Below are positions 1 through 9,977 of a DNA stretch of 64,000 nucleotides, piece by piece. Location of the stretch: NCBI GenBank assembly GCA_018660415.1, contig JABJKG010000012.1, forward strand, positions 1 through 64,000, written 5' to 3'. Position 1 is the first letter of the stretch, and each line of letters starts with the position of its first letter. The position numbers were made by a program, and so were the translations under genes. The notes below the pieces were generated by a model that saw only the letters and a list, made by a program, of their open reading frames with translations, searched no databases and was not told where the DNA came from. The stretch is from a bacterium (lineage in GTDB: Bacteria; Babelota; Babeliae; Babelales; UBA12409).

Positions 1-83
1 AAGCGCCCGTGATATTTCAGAAACCTCCTGATGGCGATTTTCATGCTTACGTGGAGAGTGTAACAACTGTAAGTAATCAACCA

Positions 84-350
84 CTAAAAATTGTATGTCA
101 TGATCAATCTTGTTTCATATTCTTCGGCACACAAGCCAGGGAGGCATTCTATAGTTTCAATTTGGGCCCTGAATAACATCAACTGACCTGTAGAGCCAAA
201 CCCTACCTTGCTGCTGCAGCGGTACTCATCGAGCAACGCGGCAATTTTGGTGTAATTTCTAAACTTTGGTTCAATTGCAGATGGAGCAACTACACCCATA
301 AACAGAAGAAGTGTAAAAACTCTTTTCATTTTTTTCCTTTTTTCAAACAC
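84..350 (-). CDS. small hypothetical protein with signal-peptide-like hydrophobic segment
   Basis: ORF track; MKRVFTLLLFMGVVAPSA N-terminal hydrophobic stretch. Confidence 0.5.
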   Translation of the reverse strand: MFEKRKKMKRVFTLLLFMGVVAPSAIEPKFRNYTKIAALLDEYRCSSKVGFGSTGQLMLFRAQIETIECLPGLCAEEYETRLIMTYNF

Positions 351-1897
351 AATAAAAGACCATTAGTAACACCTTACCATATTGGCAAATAGAAAATCAA
401 TAGATCTCTGAGTTTAACAAAAAATACAACTCGCTGCGGACAAGGATTCAACATTCAAACTCACGACCATTACTAACCCTTCGAACGCTACCAGTAAAAC
501 CGACTACAGATATAGGCCTGATTTCAACAAGACTAACAAGCGCCTTGTCATTAAGCGATGAAGGGCGCAACTTTCAGCACGGGGCATATTTGGCCTCAAT
601 ATGAGAGTTTAACAGAAAAAGCTGAATTTCATGTATGAAAAAAGGCTTAAAAAAAGCCGATTTAACCTCCGCCGAGGCCGAAAAAAGTAGTTACTTTAAT
701 CACTTCTCTACAAATTTAGTGCGCTCCTAGAGCGACTATTCATAGTGTGAACGCATAATATATATTATGTAAACTTTTATAGGGGTAAAGTCTGGCGCGT
801 GCAACCATGAAGCAAGGCGGTTAAAAACACTGGCCGCTTCACAAATGGTGACGACCGTTCAGGCATTCGTAGAAGGCTCGTCCTGTGGCAAACCTGGACA
901 AGATGCAACATGGCATAAGACCTCGCATGGATGGATGTGTCGATACTGGGGATAAGAATCGCCTGGTTAGTTATGCAGTAAGGCCCTCTTTATTAGTGGG
1001 CTTTGCCTAGCGCCATCTTGTTATTCGCCGACGCTTTTTCATGTAGTTAGCTACTAAGGTCGCTGCAACACCCAAAACCAATCTTGCCACATTGCCAGTG
1101 GTAACAGGTAACACAAGACTGAAAAGAAGAAGCATCACTGAGAAAAAAATCGCGCACCTAAAAAGTAAAAACATCAATTTAAAATTAAGCACCATAAATA
1201 ACCCTTTGTATATTGAAGAATCTCCTTCAATATTATCTCAAAATCTCTTTATGCGCAAATTGGGACCAAAATCGCCCCCTACAAAAAGAAGCCCTCCGTA
1301 TCAACCAATGACAAGGCAGCACTGCCACCAAGGCAATAGGCGCTCTCCTTCGTTGCTATCTAAGCCGTTGGAGTTTCAAACAGAATTATTTAGATCGGGC
1401 TGCAAACATAATAGGATTTAATGGTCGCATAAGTAGAAGATGGATTAAAATATTTGTTGAGAATTCAAGTATTCTTTTATTTAAGGATGTAGTTGTTCAG
1501 TTTTGTCTCGCACTGCTTTTGGCTCTATTTTTTCAGCAGCTTTTCTTAGAAAAGCTGCCCGCTCAAGATGGGTTGGATACCCAAAAACCACTCATAAATG
1601 CTATTTTCGAATCTATAAATTTTTGATCATTAAATACTGTTCAAGCTGAAGCCTTTTAGATTTGGTATCATTATCTAGTAGCTCAAAATCTTTTCTTTTA
1701 GCGCTTATTGTATCTTTCATAAGAAGTCTTCATGGCAATTAGTAAAAGCCCTTCGCCCAATGGAAAGCTATAGATTTCCTACTGCCTGCAACAAGAGGAG
1801 CTTGCAGTAGCTGCTCATGGTTATTGTTTGTTGATTTTCTCTTCTTCAGGGCATAATCTAGAACGTATAATCAATTGGTCAATTGCTCTTTAAAAGC

Positions 1898-3076
1898 CTA
1901 CCCACTAGATCTTTTGGATAAGTATCTTTCAATTATTTGCGGAAATCGCTCGAGCCCACATACAGCAATCTTATCATCAAGAAGATAGGATTTATCGGAT
2001 GGATTAATAACAAAAACAAAGTCCAACCCTAAATCCTTAAGGGCGATTCTCATAGATTTTGTTGGCTTGGGAGCATCTCCATACTTAAATTCAAACCCTA
2101 CTCGCTTACCATTCTTAGTAACCATTAGGTCTATTTCTGCATCTGATTGCGTGCTCCAAAAGAAGCATTCATTACTATCTACATCTAAACAGCGAACCAC
2201 CTGTTCTAATGCAAACCCCTCCCAAGATGCGCCGACCTTGGGGTTGTTGTATAGTTGATCAGAGGTTTCAACAGAAAGCAACGTATGCAAAATACCACTA
2301 TCTTTAAAATATATTTTTGGAGACTTAACCTGTCGCTTGGAAATGTTTTCAAACCAGGGCTGTAAAGTCCTTAGCATGAAAGTACTTGTTAAAATATCTA
2401 TATAGCGCTTAACGGTATGATAAGAAATGGATAAAGATCTACCAATCTCACTCGCGTTTAATATCTGCCCATGATAATGGGCTAGCATAAGCCAAAATCG
2501 CCTCAACTGCATTGGTGGCACTTGAAATCCCAGGCTAGGAATGTCTTGCTCTAGAAAGGTTTTGATATAATTCTTACGCCATATGACACTATGATCATTA
2601 TCACTCGCCAAGTATGACCGAGGAAATCCTCCCCTCAACCAAAGCTTATTGATATCATCAACCTCCTCAATAGAAAAAGGCATAACTTCAACATAGCCTA
2701 TTCTTCCAGCCAACGTTTCAGAAGATTGTTGAAGTAAATCACGAGAGGCACTTCCCAAAATAAGAAACTTATGCTTGTTACTAGGATCATCCACCAACAC
2801 TCTCAATACAGGAAACAACTCTGGCGATCTTTGAATTTCATCAATTACTATAAGCTTCTTTTGCACCTGACCAAAAGCCAACACTGGATTCTCTAACCGC
2901 GTTAAACTTGTAGGGTCCTCCAGGTCGAATACTTCAAAGTCATCCTTATAATACTTATCTGCAAACATATATGCTAACGTAGTCTTCCCTGCTTGCCGTG
3001 GCCCCAAAAGACAACAAACAGGATGTACTTCCGAAGAAGATCTTACTTGATCCAGTAGCTTTATTCTTTTTTCCAT
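1898..3076 (-). CDS. AAA_14/DUF4143-type ATPase
   Basis: Walker A LLGPRQAGKTTLA, VIDEIQRSPELFPVLR Walker B, GSASRDLLQQSSETLAGR, C-terminal DUF4143-like nuclease-fold segment. Confidence 0.9.
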   Translation of the reverse strand: MEKRIKLLDQVRSSSEVHPVCCLLGPRQAGKTTLAYMFADKYYKDDFEVFDLEDPTSLTRLENPVLAFGQVQKKLIVIDEIQRSPELFPVLRVLVDDPSNKHKFLILGSASRDLLQQSSETLAGRIGYVEVMPFSIEEVDDINKLWLRGGFPRSYLASDNDHSVIWRKNYIKTFLEQDIPSLGFQVPPMQLRRFWLMLAHYHGQILNASEIGRSLSISYHTVKRYIDILTSTFMLRTLQPWFENISKRQVKSPKIYFKDSGILHTLLSVETSDQLYNNPKVGASWEGFALEQVVRCLDVDSNECFFWSTQSDAEIDLMVTKNGKRVGFEFKYGDAPKPTKSMRIALKDLGLDFVFVINPSDKSYLLDDKIAVCGLERFPQIIERYLSKRSSG

Positions 3077-3254
3077 TCTCCCTCCCTTTCCTTGTAATAT
3101 AGAAGACCTACTTCTAATTTACTAGAAAAATAGATTAAATGTCAACAATTAACATGCAAATTAGAATACACACGTCTAATTTGCACGTACAAGCAAATAT
3201 CTAAAGGGTAAAATACATAAAAAAACTTAGTACTTAATTAGGTTACTCACTCTG

Positions 3255-3539
3255 TTAGTCGTATTTCCATTCGGCTGTCAAAACTTTTCTTGATACTGTC
3301 TCCCAAGCTTCAATCGTCTCCACACAAAGCCTTCGTGCTATTTGTTTCTTTGCACCAGGCCTCACCAAAATAGTGGCTTTAGTGCAAAAAGTTTCTCGCA
3401 ACAAAATAGCTTTTTGCAACCCGCTTTTTGTGGTTTCTCTGTTTTCTTTAGCCCTGAAAACATTAACCTCTCCCAAGAGCGACGTTGTCGTGAAAGTAAG
3501 TAGAATCAATAGAAAAAAATGCTTACTTGAATACATCAT
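3255..3539 (-). CDS. small secreted hypothetical protein
   Basis: ORF with N-terminal signal-like sequence MMYSSKHFFLLILLTFTTTSLLG. Confidence 0.5.
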   Translation of the reverse strand: MMYSSKHFFLLILLTFTTTSLLGEVNVFRAKENRETTKSGLQKAILLRETFCTKATILVRPGAKKQIARRLCVETIEAWETVSRKVLTAEWKYD

Positions 3540-3873
3540 AGTAGTTATAACCCTTGTTTAATCCATTGGATAGGCCCAAAAGGCCCTTCTTTATAGATAA
3601 AAAGAATAACATCTCTATTAGTAATAGTCTAGCGCCGCACTTTGTCACACCTTGGAACGGAAGTGCCACATGCTGCCTTAGCTACAAAGTCGGCCAGGAA
3701 CTTAATATTAATTTTGAAAAAAAAGAGAGTGTTAACAAGGGTAACCTACACTTTTTTAATCAGACGAAGAAGCTTACGGGTAAATATGATTAACTCTTTC
3801 CCTTATTTTACATTTAGACAACGCTCTTATATACTATTAGCAATAATCACCCTAAATGAGGTTTTATCTACAG

Positions 3874-5430
3874 ATGCGCACCAAATTTTCAATCTTCATA
3901 TTTTTATTTGTACCCTTACAGCTTTTTTGCCAACCACCTAATGGTAGCCAAGATCCGTTGGGTGGAATGATTTATCGTAATGCATTCCAACAAAAAGACC
4001 TATACCTTGAATTTGAGGATGTTTTGCGAGACTTAGAAAGTAAAGGCAATACTCCTTCAGTAGCTAGGGTAGCAAGAAAAAAGCCTCCTCACCAAGCTAT
4101 AGTAATGGCAGGACCTGCTCATAATGAGTTTTGTCTCAATGGTTACTGTATTGATATAGACGTTCCTTCCAGTAAAAGTCGCTTAGAAAATCGGGCTATT
4201 GAGTATAAAAAAGCGTGCTTGCAACGCCTTTATGATGAGCGACGGCGAACGATTTTACAACCGGCTAAGGTCAATCTTTCTTTAATTGCCCTAGTAATGG
4301 GAAGTATGGGAATTTCAGTAGAAATTCTTGGAATGAATGACTCTATGGGAGGCAGTTTCAGCATTTTTGCAGCATTAATCAATACCGCCTTTCTTATGAA
4401 AGAGGTAATAGATTCTGGGTTTAACCTAGCCAATCCGCCCGATCATCCTCTCAATACTTTAGAAGAAGAGTATGCGATATGGAAGCACACCATTCCCCAT
4501 CAAACATGGCCTATGGTGGAAGAAAAGTTCATGACAGCTCGTCAAAATCCCTTTGCACAACGAGAAGCTATAGATTTTATTCAGTTTGCTTTGGGATTTA
4601 AATCATTCATTCCAAAAACTCCCCTATCAAATACGCAAATTCAAACAATGATTCACCGCGTAAACGCTCGTATCGATAGCTTTTTTGATCAATATGAAAA
4701 ATTCGACCAAGAACCAAAAGGATTAATAAAACTACGAGTGGGACAGTTTTTACTGGCCTTAGAAGATCCTAAGCAAGGACCTGCTCGGGGATTACATTTG
4801 TATGGTCCTCCGGGTGTAGGAAAAACCCACTTCGCTCGAAGTTTAAAAGAATGGATCAATGAGGCTTCACAAGATAACTTTTTGGAAAGCATATCTGGAT
4901 TTGAAAACATAGTTGTAAGTTCACCAGAAGAACTTGAAGGAAGTCCAAATAGTCCTAGTGTTTTTTTGCGATTATTGCGAAGCCAAATCACAAAGAAAAC
5001 CAGAGGGACAGTGGTATTAATGGATGAAGCTGAATGGCTAAACGATCCCACTATGAAAGCTCCAGCAAAACGTGTCTTCAATAATGGAGATCTATCAACC
5101 ATACAAACGGATTATTTTGGAAACGGTGAAGATGGCACAGGCATTAGCCTTCCAATGTATCCAATGCTTTTAATAGCTGCAAGCAATCAAAAAATAGAGG
5201 ATGACGCACTAGCAAGCCGCTTTGACTGCGTAGATTTCCCAAATCCCACCCCGCACGCCCTACTGGAGCATGCACAAGATGTAGCCAGTAAAAGCGCCAT
5301 GCTTCAGCTTATGCGCCGCTACAGGACATCTTCTCAAGAAAATATTGATGCCTGGCTTAAAAAGAAAAATGTCAAAAATTTTCGCGAAATTGATGCTGGC
5401 CTTAAAAACGGCTTGCTATTGATCGAGTAG
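3874..5430 (+). CDS. AAA+ ATPase with apparent N-terminal signal peptide and internal hydrophobic segment
   Basis: LHLYGPPGVGKTHFARSL Walker A, TVVLMDEAEW Walker B, LLIAASNQ sensor 1; N-terminus MRTKFSIFIFLFVPLQLFCQ if the second ATG (3874) is used (ORF track starts at 3856). Confidence 0.8.
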   Translation: MRTKFSIFIFLFVPLQLFCQPPNGSQDPLGGMIYRNAFQQKDLYLEFEDVLRDLESKGNTPSVARVARKKPPHQAIVMAGPAHNEFCLNGYCIDIDVPSSKSRLENRAIEYKKACLQRLYDERRRTILQPAKVNLSLIALVMGSMGISVEILGMNDSMGGSFSIFAALINTAFLMKEVIDSGFNLANPPDHPLNTLEEEYAIWKHTIPHQTWPMVEEKFMTARQNPFAQREAIDFIQFALGFKSFIPKTPLSNTQIQTMIHRVNARIDSFFDQYEKFDQEPKGLIKLRVGQFLLALEDPKQGPARGLHLYGPPGVGKTHFARSLKEWINEASQDNFLESISGFENIVVSSPEELEGSPNSPSVFLRLLRSQITKKTRGTVVLMDEAEWLNDPTMKAPAKRVFNNGDLSTIQTDYFGNGEDGTGISLPMYPMLLIAASNQKIEDDALASRFDCVDFPNPTPHALLEHAQDVASKSAMLQLMRRYRTSSQENIDAWLKKKNVKNFREIDAGLKNGLLLIE

Positions 5431-5655
5431 GTAGTTTTACTTAGGCAAACTTAAAGCTTACAGCTCCACTTTCAAAATCATGAAAAAGTGAGGCCTGAAG
5501 GAACTAGTCCAAAACAACACCAAATCCCACCTACACCTTTTCTATCTAGACTAAATAATTGTAACAAAGCGTTGCTTGCTAAGATTAAAACATGCTACAA
5601 TTAGTTCCAATAGAATAAAAACACGGTCGCCAACCTATAAGAAAAGAAAAAACAC

Positions 5656-6036
5656 ATGAAAAAATGTCATTTATCGATCATTCTCATTACTTTATTTTGC
5701 AATCAGTCGGTTTTGGCAAAAGAACAAACTGAATCAAGCAAAGAACAAACTGAATTAAACCAGCAGTTGCATGATGCTATTCTTATAAACTCAGTCGATG
5801 AACTCGCAGGCCTTGTTAACAGGGGCGCAGGCATTAATAATGAGTACCGCAATAAGTGGACACCACTCATGTTTGGGGCCTTTAATTGTTCAAGTGAAGA
5901 AACCATAAAAGAACTACTTTTACTTGGAAGTGATCGAAGCCTGAAGGATGTTGATGGGCAAACTGCATACATGATTGCCAAAGAAGCTAATGAGTGTCCA
6001 GAAATTCTGTATCTTCTAGGCCCTGCTCAAAATTAG
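5656..6036 (+). CDS. secreted ankyrin-repeat protein (small)
   Basis: signal-like N-terminus; ankyrin motif NKWTPLMFGAFNCSSEETIKELLLLGSDRSLKDVDGQTAYMIA. Confidence 0.75.
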   Translation: MKKCHLSIILITLFCNQSVLAKEQTESSKEQTELNQQLHDAILINSVDELAGLVNRGAGINNEYRNKWTPLMFGAFNCSSEETIKELLLLGSDRSLKDVDGQTAYMIAKEANECPEILYLLGPAQN

Positions 6037-6074
6037 CGCCGAGATATTATATAAAAACTTATATGATTTAAAAC

Positions 6075-6710
6075 CTAAAAGATCAAGCCTTTAGCATATT
6101 TAAAACCTACAGATCCACTCTCTAGGTCGTGTAAGGCTCCTACTATGTTTACTTTCTTTTGTGTAATCATGTCGCGAAGAACAGAACTCTCCTCTACCGA
6201 TCGCTCGACCATATTTTGCACGTGTTGTAATGTAATATCGGTAACAATTGAACCTTCTTGATTTGACTGAGAAGCTTGAGCTTTTACGGCGGGAAGTATT
6301 GCACCTAAAAGATGTGACAAGTTTTCCCCTTGTGTACCTTCCAGTGCCGTAGCTATAGCGCCACATCCTGTGTGTCCCATAATAACGATAAGTTTCACTC
6401 CAACATGCTTAATGGCGTATTCTATACTCGCAAGGATATCTTTATTAACTACATTTCCTGCAACACGGAGTGTTAAAATATCTCCTATAGATTGATCAAA
6501 AACAATTTCAGGAATCGAACGTGAGTCCATGCATGACAAAACTATCGCCTTAGGAAATTGTCCAACCTTGCTTGCTTGAGCTCCCAGCTTTTGGAGTGAT
6601 TCCCTATTTAAGGGAGTATTAGAACAAAAACGCTTATTACCTTCAATAAGGTCCTCTAATACCTGTGCTGAGTCTTTTTTTTGTTGATCATTTTTACTAA
6701 ATAAAAACAT
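6075..6710 (-). CDS. beta-class carbonic anhydrase
   Basis: VLSCMDSRSIPEIVFDQ and VIMGHTGCGAI zinc-ligand motifs. Confidence 0.92.
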   Translation of the reverse strand: MFLFSKNDQQKKDSAQVLEDLIEGNKRFCSNTPLNRESLQKLGAQASKVGQFPKAIVLSCMDSRSIPEIVFDQSIGDILTLRVAGNVVNKDILASIEYAIKHVGVKLIVIMGHTGCGAIATALEGTQGENLSHLLGAILPAVKAQASQSNQEGSIVTDITLQHVQNMVERSVEESSVLRDMITQKKVNIVGALHDLESGSVGFKYAKGLIF

Positions 6711-6716
6711 AATATC

Positions 6717-7790
6717 CTATTTTTTCTCATTGGCTTTCATCGAAGATAAATTTTGCTGGATATGTTTTAATACAATAGTTGCAATATCCTGTCCTGTAGC
6801 TTTTTCAAGGCCTTTAAACCCTGGGAACGCATTGACCTCACACACTTTCATGCCATCGGTATCAAATAAGTAATCAATACCAGTCATTTCAAGATTGAAC
6901 AACTTGGCAATCTTTACCGACATGTCTATGACTTCTTGGGTTAGTTCAAATGGCTCAATTTTTGTATCAGCCTTATAGTTTGATTTAAAACTATTACTAC
7001 TGGAGTGTTTCATATGACCAATAACAGCCCCCCCCAGAACATAAACCCGTAAGGCGCTACCGCTACTCGCGCTTATATACTCTTGGAGTAAAATTTTTGC
7101 TTGTTTATTGTTCAGATAAATCAACTCTACAAGATTTTGCAGCTCGGCCTCATCATTGCACAGGTTTATACCATAACCACAAGCACCAGTTATATTTTTA
7201 ACAATGACAGGATAACCCAGGTCTTGCTCTACAGAGGAAATATCGATAGGGGGTATAAACCGCCGAGCAAGTCTGTCAAGATTTACAAGCTTAGTCTTAA
7301 GCGCGGGAAATCCATGCGCTGACAACACTTGCTGAGTATCAAGCTTATCTCGAGCCTTGAGCATAAAATCAATTGGGTTGAGCGAGTATGTGCCAAGGCT
7401 TTCAAGTTGTCGAACGACTGCCACCTTATAGTAACTATCAAAGAGAAGGCATGGGATAACAAAAGAAGGAACCGGATAGTTTTGACCAGCAAGCTTTAGC
7501 TGCCTACTCTCAGTCATGAACGTAATCTCACCAGGGGTACAAACTGTAAATTTAATACCAAGACTTTCGCCGGCTTCTAAAAATCTAGATATAACATAAT
7601 CGCTACTATCTAATTCTTGTGCCGCTTTCATGTATAAAATCAATCCAGTCATCCTAATCCTTCTAATCCTTTGTATAAGCTGATAACAATTATCATCACT
7701 AATAATAGCAGAATTTTTTTGATATGGTACTATAGCTACAATCAATACGGCTTCCTCTTTAGCACCAACACCGGCTGCTCCTACCACCAT
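6717..7790 (-). CDS. RimK-like ATP-grasp ligase
   Basis: ATP-grasp pattern: LGYPVIVKNITGACGYGINLC, ILLQEYI, MTGIDYLFDTDGMKVCEVNAFPGFKGLEKATG. Confidence 0.85.
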   Translation of the reverse strand: MVVGAAGVGAKEEAVLIVAIVPYQKNSAIISDDNCYQLIQRIRRIRMTGLILYMKAAQELDSSDYVISRFLEAGESLGIKFTVCTPGEITFMTESRQLKLAGQNYPVPSFVIPCLLFDSYYKVAVVRQLESLGTYSLNPIDFMLKARDKLDTQQVLSAHGFPALKTKLVNLDRLARRFIPPIDISSVEQDLGYPVIVKNITGACGYGINLCNDEAELQNLVELIYLNNKQAKILLQEYISASSGSALRVYVLGGAVIGHMKHSSSNSFKSNYKADTKIEPFELTQEVIDMSVKIAKLFNLEMTGIDYLFDTDGMKVCEVNAFPGFKGLEKATGQDIATIVLKHIQQNLSSMKANEKK

Positions 7791-7896
7791 AGTGATTAGA
7801 CACTAAGATTAAACAAGTACTTAATTGACCAATTAGGCTCTCATGGTAAGATTGTGCTTATTAGCCAACTCGATTTCAGGATAAAACGGATACAAT

Positions 7897-8772
7897 ATGC
7901 TCAATTTTTTCAGAATTCTTGCATTCATTTTTCTTTTCTTACCCACAGAAAGCAATACTACCAACATTAGCATAACCATGGATGACCATCCTTTACCGCC
8001 TACCAGCATACTGTCTGCCCAAGAGCGCAATGCAAACTTTCTTAAAGCTCTAGATGCTCATAACTGCCAAGCTGTGTTTTTTTGCGTAGGTAAGCACTGC
8101 ATAGAGCAAGACGACCCTTACTTACTGCTCGATCTGTTAAAACATGGCCATTCTATTGCTAACCACTCCTATTCTCACCGACACTTAAGTAAAATAAGCA
8201 TAACCGACTTTGAAGCTGAGCTGATTGCCAATGAGCAAACCCTCTGCAACTGTTCAATGCAAAAATGGTTTCGGTATCCATACTTAGACTATGGAAACCG
8301 AAAAGAAACTGGAGGATCCTTCCGAAAAGCTTATGGTGCCTATAGGGTCCTAAAAAAGCATGGCTATAAAGAAGGATACGTCACCATTAACACTTTTGAC
8401 TGGCATATTAACGCCAAGCTTCTCAAGGCTATCAATGAAGACAAGGTTGTCGATTACGATGCATTAAAAGAAACCTACCTATCTCTGATCAAAGAATGGT
8501 GCGAATTTTATATTAATTACTATCAAAGCTTGGGCTTTGGCGACATCACTCATACCCTCCTTTTACACGCTAACGACATTAACGGACTTTACCTTGGTGA
8601 TATTTTAAACATGATCCAGGAAGCTGGCTGGAATTTAGCATCTCCTCAAGAAGCATTTAATGAAGCTAAATGGCGAAAAAAGTTTCTAAAAATAAGCCGC
8701 GGAAAAACACCATCACCATCAACCCTTAATACTGCTGCCCTTGATGAAAAACTAAAGAAAATAGGTTTATAG
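7897..8772 (+). CDS. secreted polysaccharide deacetylase (NodB-like)
   Basis: ITMDDHP, AVFFCVG, HSIANHSYSHRHLS, WFRYPYLDYG, NTFDWHI; N-terminal hydrophobic signal. Confidence 0.88.
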   Translation: MLNFFRILAFIFLFLPTESNTTNISITMDDHPLPPTSILSAQERNANFLKALDAHNCQAVFFCVGKHCIEQDDPYLLLDLLKHGHSIANHSYSHRHLSKISITDFEAELIANEQTLCNCSMQKWFRYPYLDYGNRKETGGSFRKAYGAYRVLKKHGYKEGYVTINTFDWHINAKLLKAINEDKVVDYDALKETYLSLIKEWCEFYINYYQSLGFGDITHTLLLHANDINGLYLGDILNMIQEAGWNLASPQEAFNEAKWRKKFLKISRGKTPSPSTLNTAALDEKLKKIGL

Positions 8773-8791
8773 AATTACGCGACAACAACTT

Positions 8792-9349
8792 ATGGAGGAA
8801 ATTATGTATACAAAAAAAGGCGACCTTGGAACATCAACCATCCTTCATTCAAAAGCGCGTATTATTAAGAGTGATTTATTGTTTGAGGCCCTTGGCTCGG
8901 TTGACGAGCTGAATGCGTTGATTGGGGTGTGTAAAACTAAGGTTACTTCACAGGCCCCTGTTTATAATGAAAAGACCATGCAGGAGGTTCTTCATTTCGT
9001 ACAGGAGCAACTTTTTATTATTCAAGCCGACCTTGCTGGAGCGAGCGTTTCATTAAAAGAAGAGGCTATTGAGACATCCGAGGAAATTATTGATCTTATC
9101 ACCAAAAAAATTCCCCCTATTACAAGCTTTTTCATTGCTGGCGGAACAGAACTTGCGGCTTTCTTAGATTATGCGCGCACCGTCTGCCGTAGGGTTGAGC
9201 GAGTTCTAATTCAAGCAGAAGCTGAATCTAACATCACCTTGGGCCTCGCAGAAAAAGCCTTTCTTAATCGGCTGTCCAGTCTATTATTTGCTCTAACCCG
9301 CTGGGAAAACCATATCCATAACGTAAATGAACATAATCCTCAATATTAA
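8792..9349 (+). CDS. PduO-type ATP:cob(I)alamin adenosyltransferase
   Basis: MYTKKGDLGTSTIL, ALGSVDELNALIG, LDYARTVCRRVERVL, FLNRLSSLLFALTRW. Confidence 0.9.
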   Translation: MEEIMYTKKGDLGTSTILHSKARIIKSDLLFEALGSVDELNALIGVCKTKVTSQAPVYNEKTMQEVLHFVQEQLFIIQADLAGASVSLKEEAIETSEEIIDLITKKIPPITSFFIAGGTELAAFLDYARTVCRRVERVLIQAEAESNITLGLAEKAFLNRLSSLLFALTRWENHIHNVNEHNPQY

Positions 9350-9458
9350 AACTTTTATGTGGCATAGAATCCTTTTTTATCAAAACCATTGATTTTCTAT
9401 TTGTAATTTACGTATGCTGATTGATAATAGTATATATAACTAAATTAAAAAAAGTCAT

Positions 9459-9917
9459 TTGTTATTTGTTGATAGGAAAAAAATGAAAAAGTTATTGTTG
9501 CTTTCACTCATAGGGTTAGCATTGTCACAGCTAGTATTTGGACACAACGGGGAAGAAAAGCTTCGCGATCAATTGGCGCGGTTACAACATAGGCTCTTAG
9601 TTGCTCAAGGACTGCAGGATTCAATGACACAGTTAAAAAGCCTAGACAAACATTTTGATGGTAACCGCTGCTGTATAGACGAAGTAACTGGCGGAATATC
9701 CAATATGAAAAAGTCAGAAGCTAATCTTACCAAAGAATTGGAAAGGTTAGAGCACGAAAGGTGGAGAAAACGTACTATTGAAGGCCTTCAACTAAGAATT
9801 GAAATGACTGAACGAAAAATGCAAACAGCCTATAAAAAAGATAAAAAGCAAGAAGGTGATAACCTTAAAGCGCATGTCGCTGATCTTGTTAAGCAGCTAA
9901 GTAAATTATTAAATTAA
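9459..9917 (+). CDS. secreted coiled-coil hypothetical protein
   Basis: signal MKKLLLLSLIGLALSQLVFG (start probably at the MKKLL ATG, 9483) followed by Glu/Lys-rich coil. Confidence 0.7.
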   Translation: MLFVDRKKMKKLLLLSLIGLALSQLVFGHNGEEKLRDQLARLQHRLLVAQGLQDSMTQLKSLDKHFDGNRCCIDEVTGGISNMKKSEANLTKELERLEHERWRKRTIEGLQLRIEMTERKMQTAYKKDKKQEGDNLKAHVADLVKQLSKLLN

Positions 9918-9933
9918 AAAATCGCTCTGCCCC

Positions 9934-9968
9934 AAAAAAGAACCGATCTATTAGATCGGTTCTTTTTT
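9934..9968 (+). terminator. rho-independent terminator
   Basis: AAAAAAGAACCGATCTA-TTAGATCGGTTCTTTTTT inverted repeat. Confidence 0.85.
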
Positions 9969-9977
9969 GTTTTCAAT

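Noticed and set aside
3554-3941. Two overlapping plus-strand ORFs before the AAA+ gene
   Set aside because: Mutually overlapping in different frames, no motif, poor coding character.
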